A stretch of 6,498 nt of DNA, taken from JASFQI01 sp050115555 (GTDB taxonomy: Bacteria; Desulfobacterota; DSM-4660; Desulfatiglandales; HGW-15). The stretch spans positions 1-6,498 of the forward strand of contig JASFQI010000290.1 of NCBI GenBank assembly GCA_050115555.1, given 5' to 3'. The notes under the pieces are model-generated. The model made no database searches. It had not been told where the DNA came from and saw nothing but the letters and a program-made list of their open reading frames with translations. A program made the position numbers and the translations under genes. Positions within the stretch are counted from its first letter, which is position 1. Each line of letters starts with the position of its first letter. This document shows positions 6,078 to 6,498 of this stretch, piece by piece.

Positions 6078-6101
6078 ACATCGCGTTTTGAATGGCGTCA
6101 A
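6073..6101 (-). promoter_or_regulatory. Candidate promoter for the unrecognised gene, overlapping the terminator
   Basis: On the minus strand TTGACG (6101-6096) is followed after 17 bases by TAAAAA (6078-6073). These match sigma-70 boxes at five and four of six positions. A transcript would start near 6066, inside the terminator stem, and so could not form the full stem. The -10 match comes from the terminator's own A/T-run, so it may be fortuitous. Confidence 0.3.
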
Positions 6102-6184
6102 GCAAAACAGGGAGGGGTCTAAACGGGGATTTCCTCACGGCCGGCAGGGGCGGAACATACTGTACCCGAAAAGGGCCCTAAGAC

Positions 6185-6498
6185 TCATGAAAGGCTCTGA
6201 TAAAGCACACTCCGGCATGACGGGCAGATGCTGTGACTGAACTCTGCATCGGACCGGTCCGAGATATACGTCTCCATCGGGACCCATGCCCCATTGTCGT
6301 CCCGAATGCGCTTGCAGTTGGCACAAATGGGCAAAAGGCCCCCGAACGTGTTCATCAGGCTCTTTTCCAGGGCCCGCACGCGTTGGCTCAAGGTCTGGAG
6401 AAGCTCCATGGCGATGGAGGGATGGGTCCGGATGGCATCCAGTAAGGTCTTGCCCTGAAGAGAGAGCAACTCCGTTTCCTCCAGCGCCACCACACTGG
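6185..6498 (-). CDS. C-terminal part of a cyclic-nucleotide-binding-domain protein with a two-CxxC tail (partial, 5' end beyond the right edge)
   Basis: The frame is open to the right edge; the visible part is 103 codons plus the stop. Counting V at 6493 as residue 1, the first 45 residues (VALEETELLSLQGKTLLDAI ... ELLQTLSQRVRALEKSL) match the last strands and the dimer-type helix of a cAMP/cGMP-binding (CRP-like) domain. The tail has GLLPICANCKRIRDDNGAW and SHSICPSC, giving C57-x2-C60 and C90-x2-C93 with H87 nearby, a likely zinc-binding knuckle. I recall this tail at the C-terminus of PAS, histidine-kinase and response-regulator proteins of Desulfobacterota, so it probably mediates signalling contacts. 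No helix-turn-helix follows the cNMP domain, so this is not a CRP-type DNA-binding regulator in the part seen. What lies N-terminal of it is unknown. A strong terminator follows 108 bases downstream. Confidence 0.8.
   Translation of the reverse strand, partial: SVVALEETELLSLQGKTLLDAIRTHPSIAMELLQTLSQRVRALEKSLMNTFGGLLPICANCKRIRDDNGAWVPMETYISDRSDAEFSHSICPSCRSVLYQSLS

Overview
The window is GC-rich. It reads as part of a chromosome from an anaerobic, probably sulfate-reducing or syntrophic, member of the Desulfobacterota (former Deltaproteobacteria). That placement is an inference from gene content: a fused cytochrome b/HdrD-like iron-sulfur protein, a dimethylglycine-dehydrogenase-type flavoprotein, and a signalling protein with a two-CxxC tail that I associate with this group. 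No rRNA or other marker gene is present to confirm it. I see no tRNA, rRNA, CRISPR array, insertion sequence or phage gene.

Left part (1-2732, minus strand): a GntR/FCD-family regulator lies upstream of a large FAD-dependent amine dehydrogenase of the dimethylglycine/sarcosine dehydrogenase family, whose C-terminus runs off the left edge. The 168-base gap between them holds two hairpins and a heptanucleotide tandem repeat. Middle (2733-5038): an AT-rich divergent control region with overlapping promoter-like boxes precedes a plus-strand gene. This encodes a 687-residue membrane protein that fuses a five-helix cytochrome b-like domain to two [4Fe-4S] ferredoxin motifs and two CCG-type (HdrD/GlpC-like) modules. 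It resembles membrane ETF:menaquinone oxidoreductases.

Right part (5039-6498): convergent with the membrane protein is an unrecognised minus-strand gene of about 258 residues. Upstream of it are two perfect hairpins, one a textbook bidirectional terminator. At the right edge is the 3' part of a cyclic-nucleotide-binding-domain protein with a cysteine-rich tail.

Working model (inference): the flavoprotein oxidatively demethylates an N-methylated amine such as dimethylglycine or sarcosine. Its electrons pass, probably through an electron-transfer flavoprotein encoded elsewhere, to the membrane iron-sulfur protein and on to menaquinone. The GntR regulator between the two genes would control both from the shared divergent region. 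The right-hand genes look unrelated to this module. No gene-free stretch exceeds 300 bases; the longest is the 242-base divergent region.
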